This document shows positions 17,194-26,289 of a stretch of 64,000 nucleotides of DNA, piece by piece; position 1 is the stretch's first letter; the number at the start of each line of letters is the position of its first letter. The position numbers and the translations under genes were made by a program. The stretch lies in assembly GCA_046046455.1 (NCBI GenBank), contig JBJOJS010000054.1:1-64000 (forward strand), in the 5' to 3' direction. The DNA comes from Mxb001 sp046046455 (GTDB lineage Bacteria > Actinomycetota > Actinomycetes > S36-B12). The notes beneath the pieces were generated by a model. The model was not told the origin of the DNA. It was given only the letters and a program-made list of their open reading frames with translations, and made no database searches.

Positions 17194-17913
17194 CTAGCTC
17201 CAGTAGACATGGACAAGGGTGCCGACGGGGATCTGGTCGAAGAGCCAGGACACGCCCTTGAGGTCGGCGACATTGACGCAGCCGTGTGAGCCGCCGCCGG
17301 GGTAGTAGCCGCTGGCTGCGAAGGTCGGGGAGTAGTGGACGGCGATGTCGCCGTTGAAGAACATGGCGTACGGCATGGGCGCGCGCGGCTGGTCGGGGCC
17401 GTTGATGCCCGACGTCGCATAGCGGTCCTTGTAGTAGACGCGGTACGTGCCGGTGGGTGTCTCCAGACCGGGTACGCCGAAGCGCACGTCGAGCGTCTGC
17501 ACGACCTTGCCCTTGTGGACGTAGCGCAGGAGCTTGGCGGTCTTGTCGATGCAGAGGACCTTGCCCTCCTGGAGGCACGCCTTGGGTAGATCCCCGACGT
17601 CATCGCCGACCTTGTCGAGCATCTTCCAGGTGTCCTTGTTGAGCTTGCCGTTGATCGGCAGGAAGAACTTGCGCTGGAAATCCTTGACGGCGGCCTTGGT
17701 CGAGCGGCCGAAGAAGTCCTTGTCGACCTCCTTGGTGCGCAGGTCGTAGCCGAGCCAGTCGAGGCGGTACTGCGCCTTGTGGACGTCCGGACCCCGGTCA
17801 CCGTAGATGAGGGGAAGGCCCCCGGGCGGGGGAGCGGCTGCGGCAGTGCCGACGCCCGTCGCCAGGGCAAGGGCAGCGATCAGCGTCGCGATGACGGTCA
17901 GGCGGCGGTTCAT
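17194..17913 (-). CDS. Secreted L,D-transpeptidase (YkuD) with peptidoglycan-binding domain
   Basis: From MNRRLTVIATLIAALALATG the protein is 239 residues long, with a signal peptide ending near AAA at about 27. A peptidoglycan-binding helical domain follows (YGDRGPDVHKAQYRLDWLGY to STKAAVKDFQRKF). The YkuD catalytic domain has VHYSPTF and SHGCVNV, giving the catalytic Cys and His. Such enzymes make 3-3 cross-links in peptidoglycan or attach proteins to it. GGGAGTG just before this ATG favours it; an ATG five codons upstream (17928) is the alternative. The gene is divergent from the glycosidase. Confidence 0.92.
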   Translation of the reverse strand: MNRRLTVIATLIAALALATGVGTAAAAPPPGGLPLIYGDRGPDVHKAQYRLDWLGYDLRTKEVDKDFFGRSTKAAVKDFQRKFFLPINGKLNKDTWKMLDKVGDDVGDLPKACLQEGKVLCIDKTAKLLRYVHKGKVVQTLDVRFGVPGLETPTGTYRVYYKDRYATSGINGPDQPRAPMPYAMFFNGDIAVHYSPTFAASGYYPGGGSHGCVNVADLKGVSWLFDQIPVGTLVHVYWS

Positions 17914-17978
17914 GTCACTCCCGGTCATTCCTGCAGGTTGCGGGGCAACGCTACCCCGGCGCAGGGCAGGATCGGGGG

Positions 17979-20642
17979 GTGAACGCTGAGCAGGGACGGA
18001 TGGCTGACTGCGGTGACTACCGCTTCGGACCCGAGGAGGCAGGTCCCTGGTATCTGTGGGGGCCCTATCTCGCGGAGCGAGCCTGGGGGACCGTCCGAGA
18101 GGACTACTCCGACGACGGGGACGCGTGGCGTTATCTCCCCTACGACGAGGCCCGGTCCCGCGCCTTCCGCTGGAGCGAGGACGGCATCCTCGGCTTCTGC
18201 GACCTGCACCAGGACCTCGCCTTCTCGATCGCCATGTGGAACGGTCGTGACGGTCACCTCAAGGACAGGTTCTTCGGCCTCGACGGCTGGCAGGGCAACC
18301 ACGGCGAGGATGCGAAGGACTACTGGTGGTACGACGATGCCACGCCTTCGCACGCCTGGCTTCGTGCCCACTACCACTATCCGCAGTCGGCGTTCCCCTA
18401 CGACGAGCTCGTCTCGGTCAACGGGTCGCGCACGCGGCAGGACCCGGAGTTCGAACTGCTCGACACCGGCGCTTTCGATGACGATCGGTACTGGATCATC
18501 GATGTCGCCTACGCCAAGAACGACCCGACGGACACAGCCATCCGCATCCGCGTCACCAATGCAGGTCCTGAGGCGGACACACTCCATCTCCTGCCGACGG
18601 CGATCTTCCGCGACACGTGGTCCTGGGGCAAGGGGCGACCGGTGCCGCAGTTCGCACTGGATGCGGGCAGCATCGTGGCGGATCACTGGCGTCTGGGCAA
18701 CTATCACCTCGACGCCGCCCTGGCATCCGATGGGACGACGCCGCAGGCGCTCTTCTGCGACAACCGCACCAACACCGAGCGGGTCTTCGGCACCCCTCTC
18801 GACAGGCCGTACCCCAAGGATGGCATCAACGATTACGTCGTTCATGGGCGCGCCACGGTGAATCCCGAGCACCAGGGCACCAAGTGCTCGTGGCACTACG
18901 TGCTCGATGTCCCTGCGGGCGAGACCGTGGAGGTACGCCTGCGGCTGTGGTCGCCCAGCGACGGCGATCACCCGGATCCCGGCTGGGCGGAGACGCGATT
19001 CGATGACCTCATGCAGGCGCGCGAGCGCGAGGCCGATGACTTCTACGCCGGTCTCGTGCCCGCGCATGCTTCGCCCGACCAGGCCGACATCATGCGGCGT
19101 GCGTTCGCGGGGATGATCTGGTGCAAGCAGTTCTTCCGGTACGACGTCTCGCGATGGTTGGACGGCGATCCGACGGAGCCACCACCTCCGCCCGGGCACG
19201 CCCATTCCCGCAACATGCGGTGGCGCAACCTCGACGCCTACGACGTGATGTCGATGCCGGACTCGTGGGAGTACCCCTGGTTCGCGGCGTGGGACCTCGC
19301 CTTCCACACCGTCGTCTTCTCGCACATCGATCCGGAGTACGCGAAGTACCAGCTCCTGCTCATGCTCCGCGAGTGGTACATGCACCCCAGCGGGGCGCTT
19401 CCGGCATACGAATGGAACTTCGACGACGTCAATCCGCCGGTGCACGCGTGGGCGGCGATCCGGGTCTTCGAGATCGATGGCTCGCGCGACGTCGACTTCC
19501 TCGCGCGTGTCTTCCAGAAACTGCTCATCAACTTCACCTGGTGGGTCAACAAGGTGGACCGCGAGGGCAACAACGTCTTCGAGGGCGGATTCCTCGGATT
19601 GGACAACATCGGACCCATCGACCGCTCGCATCTGCCCGAGGGCTACGTCATCGAGCAGGCGGACGGCACATCATGGATGGCCTTCTACGCGCTGATGATG
19701 CTGCGCATGGCTCTCAGGCTGGCGCCACACGACGACGCGTACGCACCCATGGCCCTGAAGTTCCTGGAGCACTTCGCCACCATCACCGACGGTATGGCCA
19801 CGGTTGGACTCTTCGATGCTGAGGATGGCTTCTTCTACGACCAGCTCGTGCGACCGGACGGGACGAGGGAGCCGATCCGGGTGCGCTCGCTGGTCGGCGT
19901 GATCCCGGTGCTCGCCGGTGCCGTCATCGATCAGGAGTCACGCTTCGCGGCGTCACCGCGCTACCGGCAACGGCTCGCCGACTTCCTCCGGAGACGCGGA
20001 CTGGAAGGCGACGCCAATGTGGCCTCGCACAGCACGGGCTTCCTCCAGATGCGAAGTGACGAGTCCGGCTCCAAGGCGCTGCTCACCGTGGTGGATCCCG
20101 ATCGCCTGCGTCGGGTGCTGCTCGAGGTCCTGAGCGAGGACTCCATGCTGTCGCCATACGGCCTGCGATCGGTGTCGAAGCGACTCGAAGGAGCGCCGTA
20201 CCAGATCAACGTCGATGGCCAGGAGTACGGCATCGACTACGAGCCTGCGGAGTCCACGACGCCGATCTACGGCGGCAACTCCAATTGGCGGGGGCCGGTG
20301 TGGTTCCCCATCAATCACCTCGTCATCGAGGCACTTGAGCGCTACTACCTCTATCTCGGCGACGACTTCACCGTGGAGTGTCCGACGGGCAGCGGCGTGA
20401 TGATGAATCTGCAGGAGGTCGCTGCAGAGATCCGACGTCGCCTCATCTCGGTCTTCGAGGAACGGCCAGACGGCACACGGCCGGTCTTCGGCGGATCGGA
20501 GCGCTTCCAGGAGGACCCGCGCTGGCACGATCCCCTCTTCTACGAGTACTTCCACGGCGATAACGGCGCCGGACTCGGGGCCTCGCATCAGACCGGGTGG
20601 ACCGGGCTCGTCGCCGACCTCATCATCGGACGCAAGGGCTGA
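17979..20642 (+). CDS. Large GH63-type (MGH1-like) glycoside hydrolase
   Basis: The 887-residue protein has no signal peptide, so it should act in the cytosol. It matches bacterial MGH1-like/GH63 proteins: an N-terminal beta-rich region (GPYLAERAWGTVREDYS, FCDLHQDLAFSIAMWNGRDG) and an (alpha/alpha)6 barrel with WRNLDAYDVMSMPDSWEYPW, WAAWDLAFHT, PAYEWNFDDVNPPVHAWA and GGNSNWRGPVWFP. GH63 includes glucosidases and mannosylglycerate or glucosylglycerate hydrolases; the substrate here is not known. The GTG start follows CAGGAT by 6 nt; an ATG at 18000 is an alternative. It stops 5 bp before the first copy of a 53-bp repeat. Confidence 0.85.
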   Translation: MNAEQGRMADCGDYRFGPEEAGPWYLWGPYLAERAWGTVREDYSDDGDAWRYLPYDEARSRAFRWSEDGILGFCDLHQDLAFSIAMWNGRDGHLKDRFFGLDGWQGNHGEDAKDYWWYDDATPSHAWLRAHYHYPQSAFPYDELVSVNGSRTRQDPEFELLDTGAFDDDRYWIIDVAYAKNDPTDTAIRIRVTNAGPEADTLHLLPTAIFRDTWSWGKGRPVPQFALDAGSIVADHWRLGNYHLDAALASDGTTPQALFCDNRTNTERVFGTPLDRPYPKDGINDYVVHGRATVNPEHQGTKCSWHYVLDVPAGETVEVRLRLWSPSDGDHPDPGWAETRFDDLMQAREREADDFYAGLVPAHASPDQADIMRRAFAGMIWCKQFFRYDVSRWLDGDPTEPPPPPGHAHSRNMRWRNLDAYDVMSMPDSWEYPWFAAWDLAFHTVVFSHIDPEYAKYQLLLMLREWYMHPSGALPAYEWNFDDVNPPVHAWAAIRVFEIDGSRDVDFLARVFQKLLINFTWWVNKVDREGNNVFEGGFLGLDNIGPIDRSHLPEGYVIEQADGTSWMAFYALMMLRMALRLAPHDDAYAPMALKFLEHFATITDGMATVGLFDAEDGFFYDQLVRPDGTREPIRVRSLVGVIPVLAGAVIDQESRFAASPRYRQRLADFLRRRGLEGDANVASHSTGFLQMRSDESGSKALLTVVDPDRLRRVLLEVLSEDSMLSPYGLRSVSKRLEGAPYQINVDGQEYGIDYEPAESTTPIYGGNSNWRGPVWFPINHLVIEALERYYLYLGDDFTVECPTGSGVMMNLQEVAAEIRRRLISVFEERPDGTRPVFGGSERFQEDPRWHDPLFYEYFHGDNGAGLGASHQTGWTGLVADLIIGRKG

Positions 20643-20647
20643 TCCGC

Positions 20648-20700
20648 GAACTTTGAGCTCAGGAAGTTGATTTTCGACGTTATCCGCTCGAAGTTCACTG
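20648..20700. repeat. 53-bp palindromic repeat, copy A
   Basis: The copy begins GAACTTTGAGC and has GCTCGAAGTTC at 20686-20696, an 11-bp terminal inverted repeat with one mismatch. It aligns without gaps to copy B at 21693-21745 in the same orientation with 40 of 53 identical positions. It lies between the glycosidase stop and the DUF559 gene stop. Confidence 0.8.
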
Positions 20701-20724
20701 ACGATCGCGCGCGAGATGTGCGAG

Positions 20725-21633
20725 TTACCTGGGGAAGCGATCGGTCGCGGCTCTGATTTCCGCGATAACACCGTGAGGGTCTCGGACGATCCGCTCCCAG
20801 GTGAAGCGCAGGACAACCCAGCCTCGGAGTGTCAGCATGTTCTGCCTCTCTCGATCCCGCTCGAATGAGCGGCGATCGGAGTGGAACGCGCGTCCATCGA
20901 CCTCAATGGCGATCATCAGATCTGGATCGGCGAAATCAATCTCCGCAAGCACCCGGCCCTGCTCATCGCGTACGGCGTAGTTAGCGATCCAGTTGCCGCT
21001 CGTGCGAGACAGCAAGGCGCCCATGCGCTGCTCGGCCTCGGAGCGAGAGCCGGTGGACGCACGGTCGAGCAAGGCGCGCAACCTGGTCGATCCCTTGCGC
21101 CCGCGGCCCGATCGAGAGTTGACCGTCTCCTCCATGACTTTGGCATCGATCCACCGCCGTTGCAGTGCCTGATCTGTGAGATCACGGGCCTCGCGCTCGG
21201 ACCTGCGGGTCAGTGTGTCCGCTAGTGCATCGATGAGGGGAGCGAGTGGTGGCTGACCCTCAATCTGCATCGCCGTCGAGTTTCTGCGACGGATGACCGT
21301 GACATGCCAGCCATCTGGCGAGCGCACGGGGCTCGGGTTGATGATGATGTGGTCGTCACCCGCGATCTCCCAACCCTGCAGTCGAGCGGCAAGCGGTCCG
21401 CTGATGATCGACCGTGCTCCTGCATGCAGGTGCAGTGCCCAAGCAACTGCTGTATCCCCCGGGACAAGTAGGTCTCTCACGACCAGTGCCTGACCGACCC
21501 GCGACCACGAGCCTCGATCAAGGCGGACGTGAATCGACCGCGGGGAAAACCCCCGGGCGCGGGCATCCGACCACCCGATGATTCCGTGGCGAGAGCGCGC
21601 GAGCTCGCGCAGGGACTCCTCGTCGATGGCCAC
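20725..21633 (-). CDS. AbiEi-like N-terminal domain plus DUF559 nuclease-like domain protein
   Basis: The 302-residue protein has an N-terminal helix-turn-helix region as in AbiEi-type antitoxins (SLRELARSRHGIIGWSDARA to GPLAARLQGW) and a C-terminal DUF559 domain with the Vsr/PD-(D/E)XK-like core (LAEIDFADPDLMIAIEVDGR, FHSDRRSFERDRERQ, GWVVLRFTWE). DUF559 proteins are common orphan genes in actinobacteria, without proven function. No toxin partner (AbiEii) is adjacent. The GTG start is chosen because the domain begins there and CATCCT lies 6 nt upstream; a longer frame would run through copy B of the repeat. Palindromic 53-bp repeats flank the gene. Confidence 0.8.
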   Translation of the reverse strand: MAIDEESLRELARSRHGIIGWSDARARGFSPRSIHVRLDRGSWSRVGQALVVRDLLVPGDTAVAWALHLHAGARSIISGPLAARLQGWEIAGDDHIIINPSPVRSPDGWHVTVIRRRNSTAMQIEGQPPLAPLIDALADTLTRRSEREARDLTDQALQRRWIDAKVMEETVNSRSGRGRKGSTRLRALLDRASTGSRSEAEQRMGALLSRTSGNWIANYAVRDEQGRVLAEIDFADPDLMIAIEVDGRAFHSDRRSFERDRERQNMLTLRGWVVLRFTWERIVRDPHGVIAEIRAATDRFPR

Positions 21634-21692
21634 GTGGCCAGGATGGAGGAGTTTGCTCGTCTCGTTCCGTTTCCATCCACAGCCAGGAGATC

Positions 21693-21745
21693 GAACTTCG
21701 AGCTGAAAGTGCTCGTCTTCGACCTTCTCCGCTCGAAGTTCGCTG
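21693..21745. repeat. 53-bp palindromic repeat, copy B
   Basis: The copy begins GAACTTCGAGC and has the exact reverse complement GCTCGAAGTTC at 21731-21741. It is a direct repeat of copy A and lies in the 125-bp gap between the TPP-enzyme stop and the DUF559 start. Both copies could fold into hairpins with 11-bp stems. Confidence 0.8.
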
Positions 21746-21758
21746 GGATGCCCGAGGC

Positions 21759-23402
21759 CTATGCCGTCTCGCGGGGGCCGGTCGCTGACTCGAACCACCG
21801 GGGACTCGTCGATGCCGGCGGGTAGAAGAGCGTGCGCTGGAGGATGAGGCTGGGCCCGGGGCGCGCCGCGGCCGAGGCAAGCGCCACTCGCAGCTCGTCG
21901 GCGTCCGCCACCTCCGTGAAGTCGATGCCGAAGGACCGCGCGAGCAGCTCCCAGTCCGGTGTGACGAGATCGACACCACGCTCGGGGTGGCCGAAGACCT
22001 GTTGATCGAAGCGCAGCATCCCGTAGCCGCCATCGTCGACGACGAGCAGCGTCACGGGCAGGCGCTCCTGAACCAGCGAGGCGAGCTCACCGAGCGCGAA
22101 CATCGGGCCCCCATCACCGCAGACAGCGAGTGTCGGTGCGCCAGCTGCCGCCGGCCCGATCGCTGCGGGGAGCGCGTAGCCGAGCGTGCCCCAACCCACC
22201 GGGTTGAGCAGGCGGCGTTGCCGCGGCTGACGTCCGTGACTGCTCGTCCAGTAGCCCGGGATGCACATGTCGGTGACGATCGCGCCCTGCTCGGGCCAGG
22301 AGTCGATCGCCGAGACGAACTCGATGGCCGGCAGGGTGCGTGCGTCGGCCCTCAGCCGGGCCTGCACCCGATCGCGCAGGTCCGTGGGTGCCCAGGGCGC
22401 CCGGGACTGCGAGGGCAGACGAGCGAGCAGCCCATCGATGACATCGACGAGATCGGCCTGGACGAGCGCATCCCAGTCGATCGTGCGACCGACCTCGTCG
22501 CCGAGTGCGATCGCGGCACGACGAGCGGGCATCGACATCTTCCAGTTCTTGGTGTGCATCGCGTCGAATCCGCTGCCCACCACGAGCAGGAGATCCGCGC
22601 TCGCGATGAGCCCCTCTACCTCGGGCTCATGTGTGGAGGTCTCGACGGCGAGGGGATCGCCCGCCATCACCCCGCGACCGGCGTACGTCGTGACCACGGG
22701 GGAACCGAGTCGCTCGGCGAGTGAGCGCACTGCGGCTTCACCGTCCTCGCCGGCCTGCGCTACGCCGCCGCCGGACCAGATGACGACTCGAGGTGAGGTG
22801 GCGATGACATCCGCGAGTGCGGCGACCTGCTCGGCAGAGGCTGACGGATGCGATGGAGACGGCATCGTCGGGAGCGGGCCGTCCCAGGGTGCGTTGAGGA
22901 TGTCGGAGGGTATGCCGACGTACGCGGGTCCGCGCGGCGCCGACAGTGAGAGGGACATCGCTTCGGAGACGGCGAGGAGTGCTTCTGAGGCGGACGCCAC
23001 CGTGCGCGCGGGACGGCCGAGCGCGGCGAAGGGCGCGGCCTGGTCGCCCATCTCGTGCAGGATTCCGCGCGGTCCCTCGGGTGAGCGCAGCGCCGTGGAG
23101 ACGTCGCTGGAGATCAGGAGGACGGGAACGCCGCTCACCGCGGCCTCGCCGAAGGCCGCGAGGGCGTTGATCGCTCCCGGGCCGGTCGTCGTGAGGGCCA
23201 CGCCCAGGCGACCCGTCGCGCGGGCGTAGCCGTCGGCGGCGTAGACGCAGGCCTGCTCGTGGCGTACGCCCACGATGCGCACGGGGGTCTCGGCAGACCA
23301 GAAGGCCAGGTTGTGCACACCCGGCAACCCGAAGGCCACGTCCACGCCGTGCTCTGACAGGAGCTCGAGGATGGCGGTCCCGACCGTGCGCTGCTCGCTC
23401 AC
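21759..23402 (-). CDS. Thiamine pyrophosphate-dependent enzyme, acetolactate synthase-like
   Basis: The 547-residue protein has the three-domain ThDP fold: an N-terminal PYR domain with catalytic Glu in GVRHEQACVYAADGYARATG, a central domain (about 195-330), and a C-terminal PP domain with the cofactor motif starting GDGGPMFALGELASLVQE and ending VVDDGGYG. The motif has Asp-Asp where many members have Asn-Asn. It lacks the features of IlvB with a small subunit, so it may instead be a 2-keto acid decarboxylase or benzoylformate decarboxylase-like enzyme. It starts with GTG. It is divergent from an aldehyde dehydrogenase that could oxidise its aldehyde product. Confidence 0.88.
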   Translation of the reverse strand: MSEQRTVGTAILELLSEHGVDVAFGLPGVHNLAFWSAETPVRIVGVRHEQACVYAADGYARATGRLGVALTTTGPGAINALAAFGEAAVSGVPVLLISSDVSTALRSPEGPRGILHEMGDQAAPFAALGRPARTVASASEALLAVSEAMSLSLSAPRGPAYVGIPSDILNAPWDGPLPTMPSPSHPSASAEQVAALADVIATSPRVVIWSGGGVAQAGEDGEAAVRSLAERLGSPVVTTYAGRGVMAGDPLAVETSTHEPEVEGLIASADLLLVVGSGFDAMHTKNWKMSMPARRAAIALGDEVGRTIDWDALVQADLVDVIDGLLARLPSQSRAPWAPTDLRDRVQARLRADARTLPAIEFVSAIDSWPEQGAIVTDMCIPGYWTSSHGRQPRQRRLLNPVGWGTLGYALPAAIGPAAAGAPTLAVCGDGGPMFALGELASLVQERLPVTLLVVDDGGYGMLRFDQQVFGHPERGVDLVTPDWELLARSFGIDFTEVADADELRVALASAAARPGPSLILQRTLFYPPASTSPRWFESATGPRETA

Positions 23403-23503
23403 GGGCCAACCCTGTCAGACCGGTGCGGGTCAACGGACACCGCGCGCCGCTCGGCGAGGCAGGCTCTGTCCGCGCGAGCGAGAGCGGGTGGGAGGATCGG
23501 GCC

Positions 23504-25000
23504 ATGTCCACCTACGTCTCCCGCAATCCCGCCCGCTTCGACGATGTCGTCACCGAGGTGCCGCTCGCGACGAGCGCCGACGTGCTCGCCGCCTGCCAGG
23601 CAGCTCACGCGGCCCAGCCCGGTTGGGCCGCGGTCCCGGCCCCCGCGCGTGGTCGCGTCATCGCCCAGGTCGGCAGGCTTTTCGAGGCCAACAAGGAGGC
23701 GCTGTCCCGTCTGGTCACGCGGGAGATGGGCAAGGTGTACGCCGAGGCGCTGGGTGACGTGCAGGAGGTCATCGACACCTGCGACTTCTTCCTCGGCGAG
23801 GGACGTCGTCTCTACGGCCAGACGATCCCCAGCGAGATGCCCGACAAGCAGCTCTTCACCTTCCGCGTGCCGGTGGGCACCGCCATGATCATCACGGCCG
23901 GAAACTTCCCCGCCGCGGTGCCGTCCTGGTACATCATCCCGGCGCTGGTCACGGGCAACACCATCGTGTGGAAGCCCGCCGAGCAGACCGCCGCCATCGC
24001 GCAGGCCATGGCCGAGATCTTCTACGCCGGCGGCGTCCCGCGCGACGTGCTCAAGGTCGTCATCGCCGACGGTCCCGCGACGTACGACGGCCTGGAGTCG
24101 GCCCTGCAGCAGCGGCTCGTGCAGAAGGTCGGCTTCACCGGATCGACCGAGGTGGGGCGCCGATTGAGCGAGCTCGCGGGCCGCCACCTGCAGTCTCCGT
24201 GCCTTGAGCTCGGTGGCAAGAACCCCATGGTCGTCATGCCCGACGCCGACATCGATCTCGTCGTCGAGGGTGCGCTCTTCGCGGGATTCGGCACGGCGGG
24301 GCAGCGCTGTACGTCGCTCGGCACGCTGTGGGTGCACCGCGATGTCTACGACGTGGTGCGCGAGCGCTACGTGCGCGCAGTGGAGAACGCCGTCATCGGA
24401 GACCCTTTCGAGGCCGTGCTCTACGGCCCGATGATCGACGAGAAGTACCTCCTGACCCACGAGAAGCATCTCGGACTGATCCAGGACCATCAGACGGTCT
24501 ACGGCTCCACGGGCGTCGGGCGCATCACCTCGCACAATCCGCGCGCGGGCTTCATCGGCGATCCCGATGCGGGTTGGTTCGCGCACCCCACGATCGTCGA
24601 CGGCGTGCGCCCGGGTGACACGCTCTACGACACCGAGACCTTCGGTCCGCTCGTCACGATGGGTGTCTTCGACACTCTCGATGAGGCGATCGAGCTGGCC
24701 AACGGTCACGGGTATGGGCTGTCGAGTGCCATCTACACATCGGATCCGAAGTCGGTGTGGCGCTTCCGGCAGGGCATCTCCGCCGGAATGATGTCGGTCA
24801 ACAACTCCACGTCGGGCGCCGAGGCGCATCTGCCCTTCGGCGGCAATGGCCTCAGCGGCAACGGCTCGCGTCAGAGTGGCATCTGGGTGCTCGACCAGTT
24901 CACGCGCTGGCAGTCGATGAACTGGGACTACAGCGGCAAGCTCCAGAAGGCTCAGATGGACGTTGCCGAGCTGCCCTACGACCCCGGCTTCCGCCTGTGA
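23504..25000 (+). CDS. Aldehyde dehydrogenase (NAD(P)-dependent)
   Basis: The 498-residue enzyme oxidises an aldehyde to a carboxylate. It has the catalytic Cys in GTAGQRCTSLG, the general base Glu in LELGGKNPMVVMPDADID, the cofactor loop GFTGSTEVG, WKPAEQTAAIAQAMAEI and a final PFGGNGLSGNGSR. It resembles long-chain ALDHs of the semialdehyde type (succinate or aminoadipate semialdehyde), but the substrate is not fixed by sequence. GGAGG at 23491-23495 supports the ATG. The stop overlaps the next gene's GTG by 4 bp, so it is coupled to a FAD oxidoreductase. Confidence 0.94.
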   Translation: MSTYVSRNPARFDDVVTEVPLATSADVLAACQAAHAAQPGWAAVPAPARGRVIAQVGRLFEANKEALSRLVTREMGKVYAEALGDVQEVIDTCDFFLGEGRRLYGQTIPSEMPDKQLFTFRVPVGTAMIITAGNFPAAVPSWYIIPALVTGNTIVWKPAEQTAAIAQAMAEIFYAGGVPRDVLKVVIADGPATYDGLESALQQRLVQKVGFTGSTEVGRRLSELAGRHLQSPCLELGGKNPMVVMPDADIDLVVEGALFAGFGTAGQRCTSLGTLWVHRDVYDVVRERYVRAVENAVIGDPFEAVLYGPMIDEKYLLTHEKHLGLIQDHQTVYGSTGVGRITSHNPRAGFIGDPDAGWFAHPTIVDGVRPGDTLYDTETFGPLVTMGVFDTLDEAIELANGHGYGLSSAIYTSDPKSVWRFRQGISAGMMSVNNSTSGAEAHLPFGGNGLSGNGSRQSGIWVLDQFTRWQSMNWDYSGKLQKAQMDVAELPYDPGFRL

Positions 25001-26142
25001 GCCTTCCGGACAGGGCCGACGTCGTTGTCGTCGGCGGCGGTGTCATGGGCGCCTCCGCAGCGTTCCACCTCGCCGAGGCCGGCGTCAGCGTGGTGCTCGT
25101 GGAGCGCGGTGAACTCTCGGGGGGCTCCACCTCCAAGGCGGCGGGCGGCGTGCGGGCCAACTTCTCCGACGAGCTCAACATCATGCTGGGCAAGCGCTCA
25201 CTCGATCTCTTCGAGGACTTCCCCCAGCGCCCCGGGCAGGAGATCGACCTGCACCGCAGCGGCTATCTCTTCGTGCTCACTCGGCCCGAGGACGTCGAGC
25301 TCTTCACCGCCTCAGTTGCCCTCCAGAACTCCCTCGGCGTGGAGTCGCGGATGGTCGATGTCGAGGAGGCGTGCCGACTCTCACCCCTGCTGGATCCCGA
25401 GGGCGTGCTCGCTGCCGCATGGTCCCCGAACGACGGTCACTGCACGCCGGAGTCCGTCGTCCTGGGCTACGCCACCGGCGCACGACGACTGGGCGCCACC
25501 GTGCGCACGGGCGTCGCCGTGACGGGCATCACGCAGAGCGAGGGAGTGATCACCTCGGTGCAGACCACCGAGGGCGAGATCGCCACCGGTTGCGTCATCG
25601 ACTGCGCCGGCGCCTGGTCCCCGGAGATCGCGGCGTACGTCGGGGTCGACCTGCCCGTGACGCCGTACAAGCGCGAACTCCTCATCACCGAGCCACTCGC
25701 CGAGCCGTTCGACACGGCGTTCACCATCGACTACGCGACGAGCTTCTACTGGCATCGCGAGGGTCCGGGAATCCTCACGGGCTTCTCCCGCAAGGATGTC
25801 GAGCCGGGATTCGGCATCGATCGGGATGCGGACTTCCCGGAGCGTCTGGCCGAGCTCGCCGAGCATCGTGCGCCGGGGCTGCTCGATCTCGGGGTCCGTA
25901 GTGGCTGGGCGGGTCTCTACGAGGTGACGCCCGATCACAATGCGCTCCTGGGCGAGTCGCGACAGGTTGCGCGCTTCCTCTACGCCACGGGGTTCTCGGG
26001 ACATGGATTCCTCCAGGGCCCGGCCGTCGGCGAGATCCTGCGCGACATCTATCTTGGGTACGAGCCGTTCATCGATGTGAGCCCGCTCGACGTCGAGCGC
26101 TTCGCGAGTGGTGAGCTGCGTCCTGAGCGCAACATCGTCTGA
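24997..26142 (+). CDS. FAD-dependent oxidoreductase (DAO / sarcosine oxidase beta-like)
   Basis: The 381-residue protein begins with a Rossmann dinucleotide fold (VVVVGGGVMGASAAFHLAEA and VVLVERGELSGG). It continues with the D-amino acid oxidase family layout: CIDCAGAWSPEIAAYVG, a substrate domain, and C-terminal GLYEVTPDHNALLGE and ATGFSGHGFLQGPAVGE, as in sarcosine or dimethylglycine oxidases. It should oxidise a secondary or primary amine, giving an aldehyde or imine. The GTG start is placed by the GTGA overlap with the ALDH stop. Together with the ALDH it may form a short amine-degradation route. Confidence 0.92.
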   Translation: MSLPDRADVVVVGGGVMGASAAFHLAEAGVSVVLVERGELSGGSTSKAAGGVRANFSDELNIMLGKRSLDLFEDFPQRPGQEIDLHRSGYLFVLTRPEDVELFTASVALQNSLGVESRMVDVEEACRLSPLLDPEGVLAAAWSPNDGHCTPESVVLGYATGARRLGATVRTGVAVTGITQSEGVITSVQTTEGEIATGCVIDCAGAWSPEIAAYVGVDLPVTPYKRELLITEPLAEPFDTAFTIDYATSFYWHREGPGILTGFSRKDVEPGFGIDRDADFPERLAELAEHRAPGLLDLGVRSGWAGLYEVTPDHNALLGESRQVARFLYATGFSGHGFLQGPAVGEILRDIYLGYEPFIDVSPLDVERFASGELRPERNIV

Positions 26143-26169
26143 GGCCAGTCCGCCAGCGGGGTCCGCGCC

Positions 26170-26193
26170 ACCAAGTCATGTCAGCGCGTGAGC
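26170..26193. repeat. Left copy of an exact 24-bp direct repeat
   Basis: The sequence starting ACCAAGTCATGTCAG is identical over 24 bp to 28301-28324. It copies the final codons and stop of eamA plus 11 bp of downstream sequence, although no eamA gene is present here. It lies 27 bp after the FAD oxidoreductase stop. Confidence 0.9.
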
Positions 26194-26289
26194 CGGCGCT
26201 GATCCGCCTGGCAAGGGCTGCCTGTCACCTCGCATTGTGCGGATCCATGCACGCTGCGCTCGCTCGTCGCCGCACCAGTGCTGGGCGGG

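Noticed and set aside
17925..19631. 568-residue minus-strand frame opposite the GH63-type gene
   Set aside because: Its content fits a shadow of high-GC codon use; the plus strand has clear glycosidase motifs throughout.
20648..21745. Coding peptide in the 53-bp repeats
   Set aside because: On the plus strand both copies read as similar peptides (NFELRKLIFDVIRSKF and NFELKVLVFDLLRSKF), which looked like coding conservation. No start, stop or longer frame supports it and the inverted-repeat structure explains much of it, so it was not called a gene.
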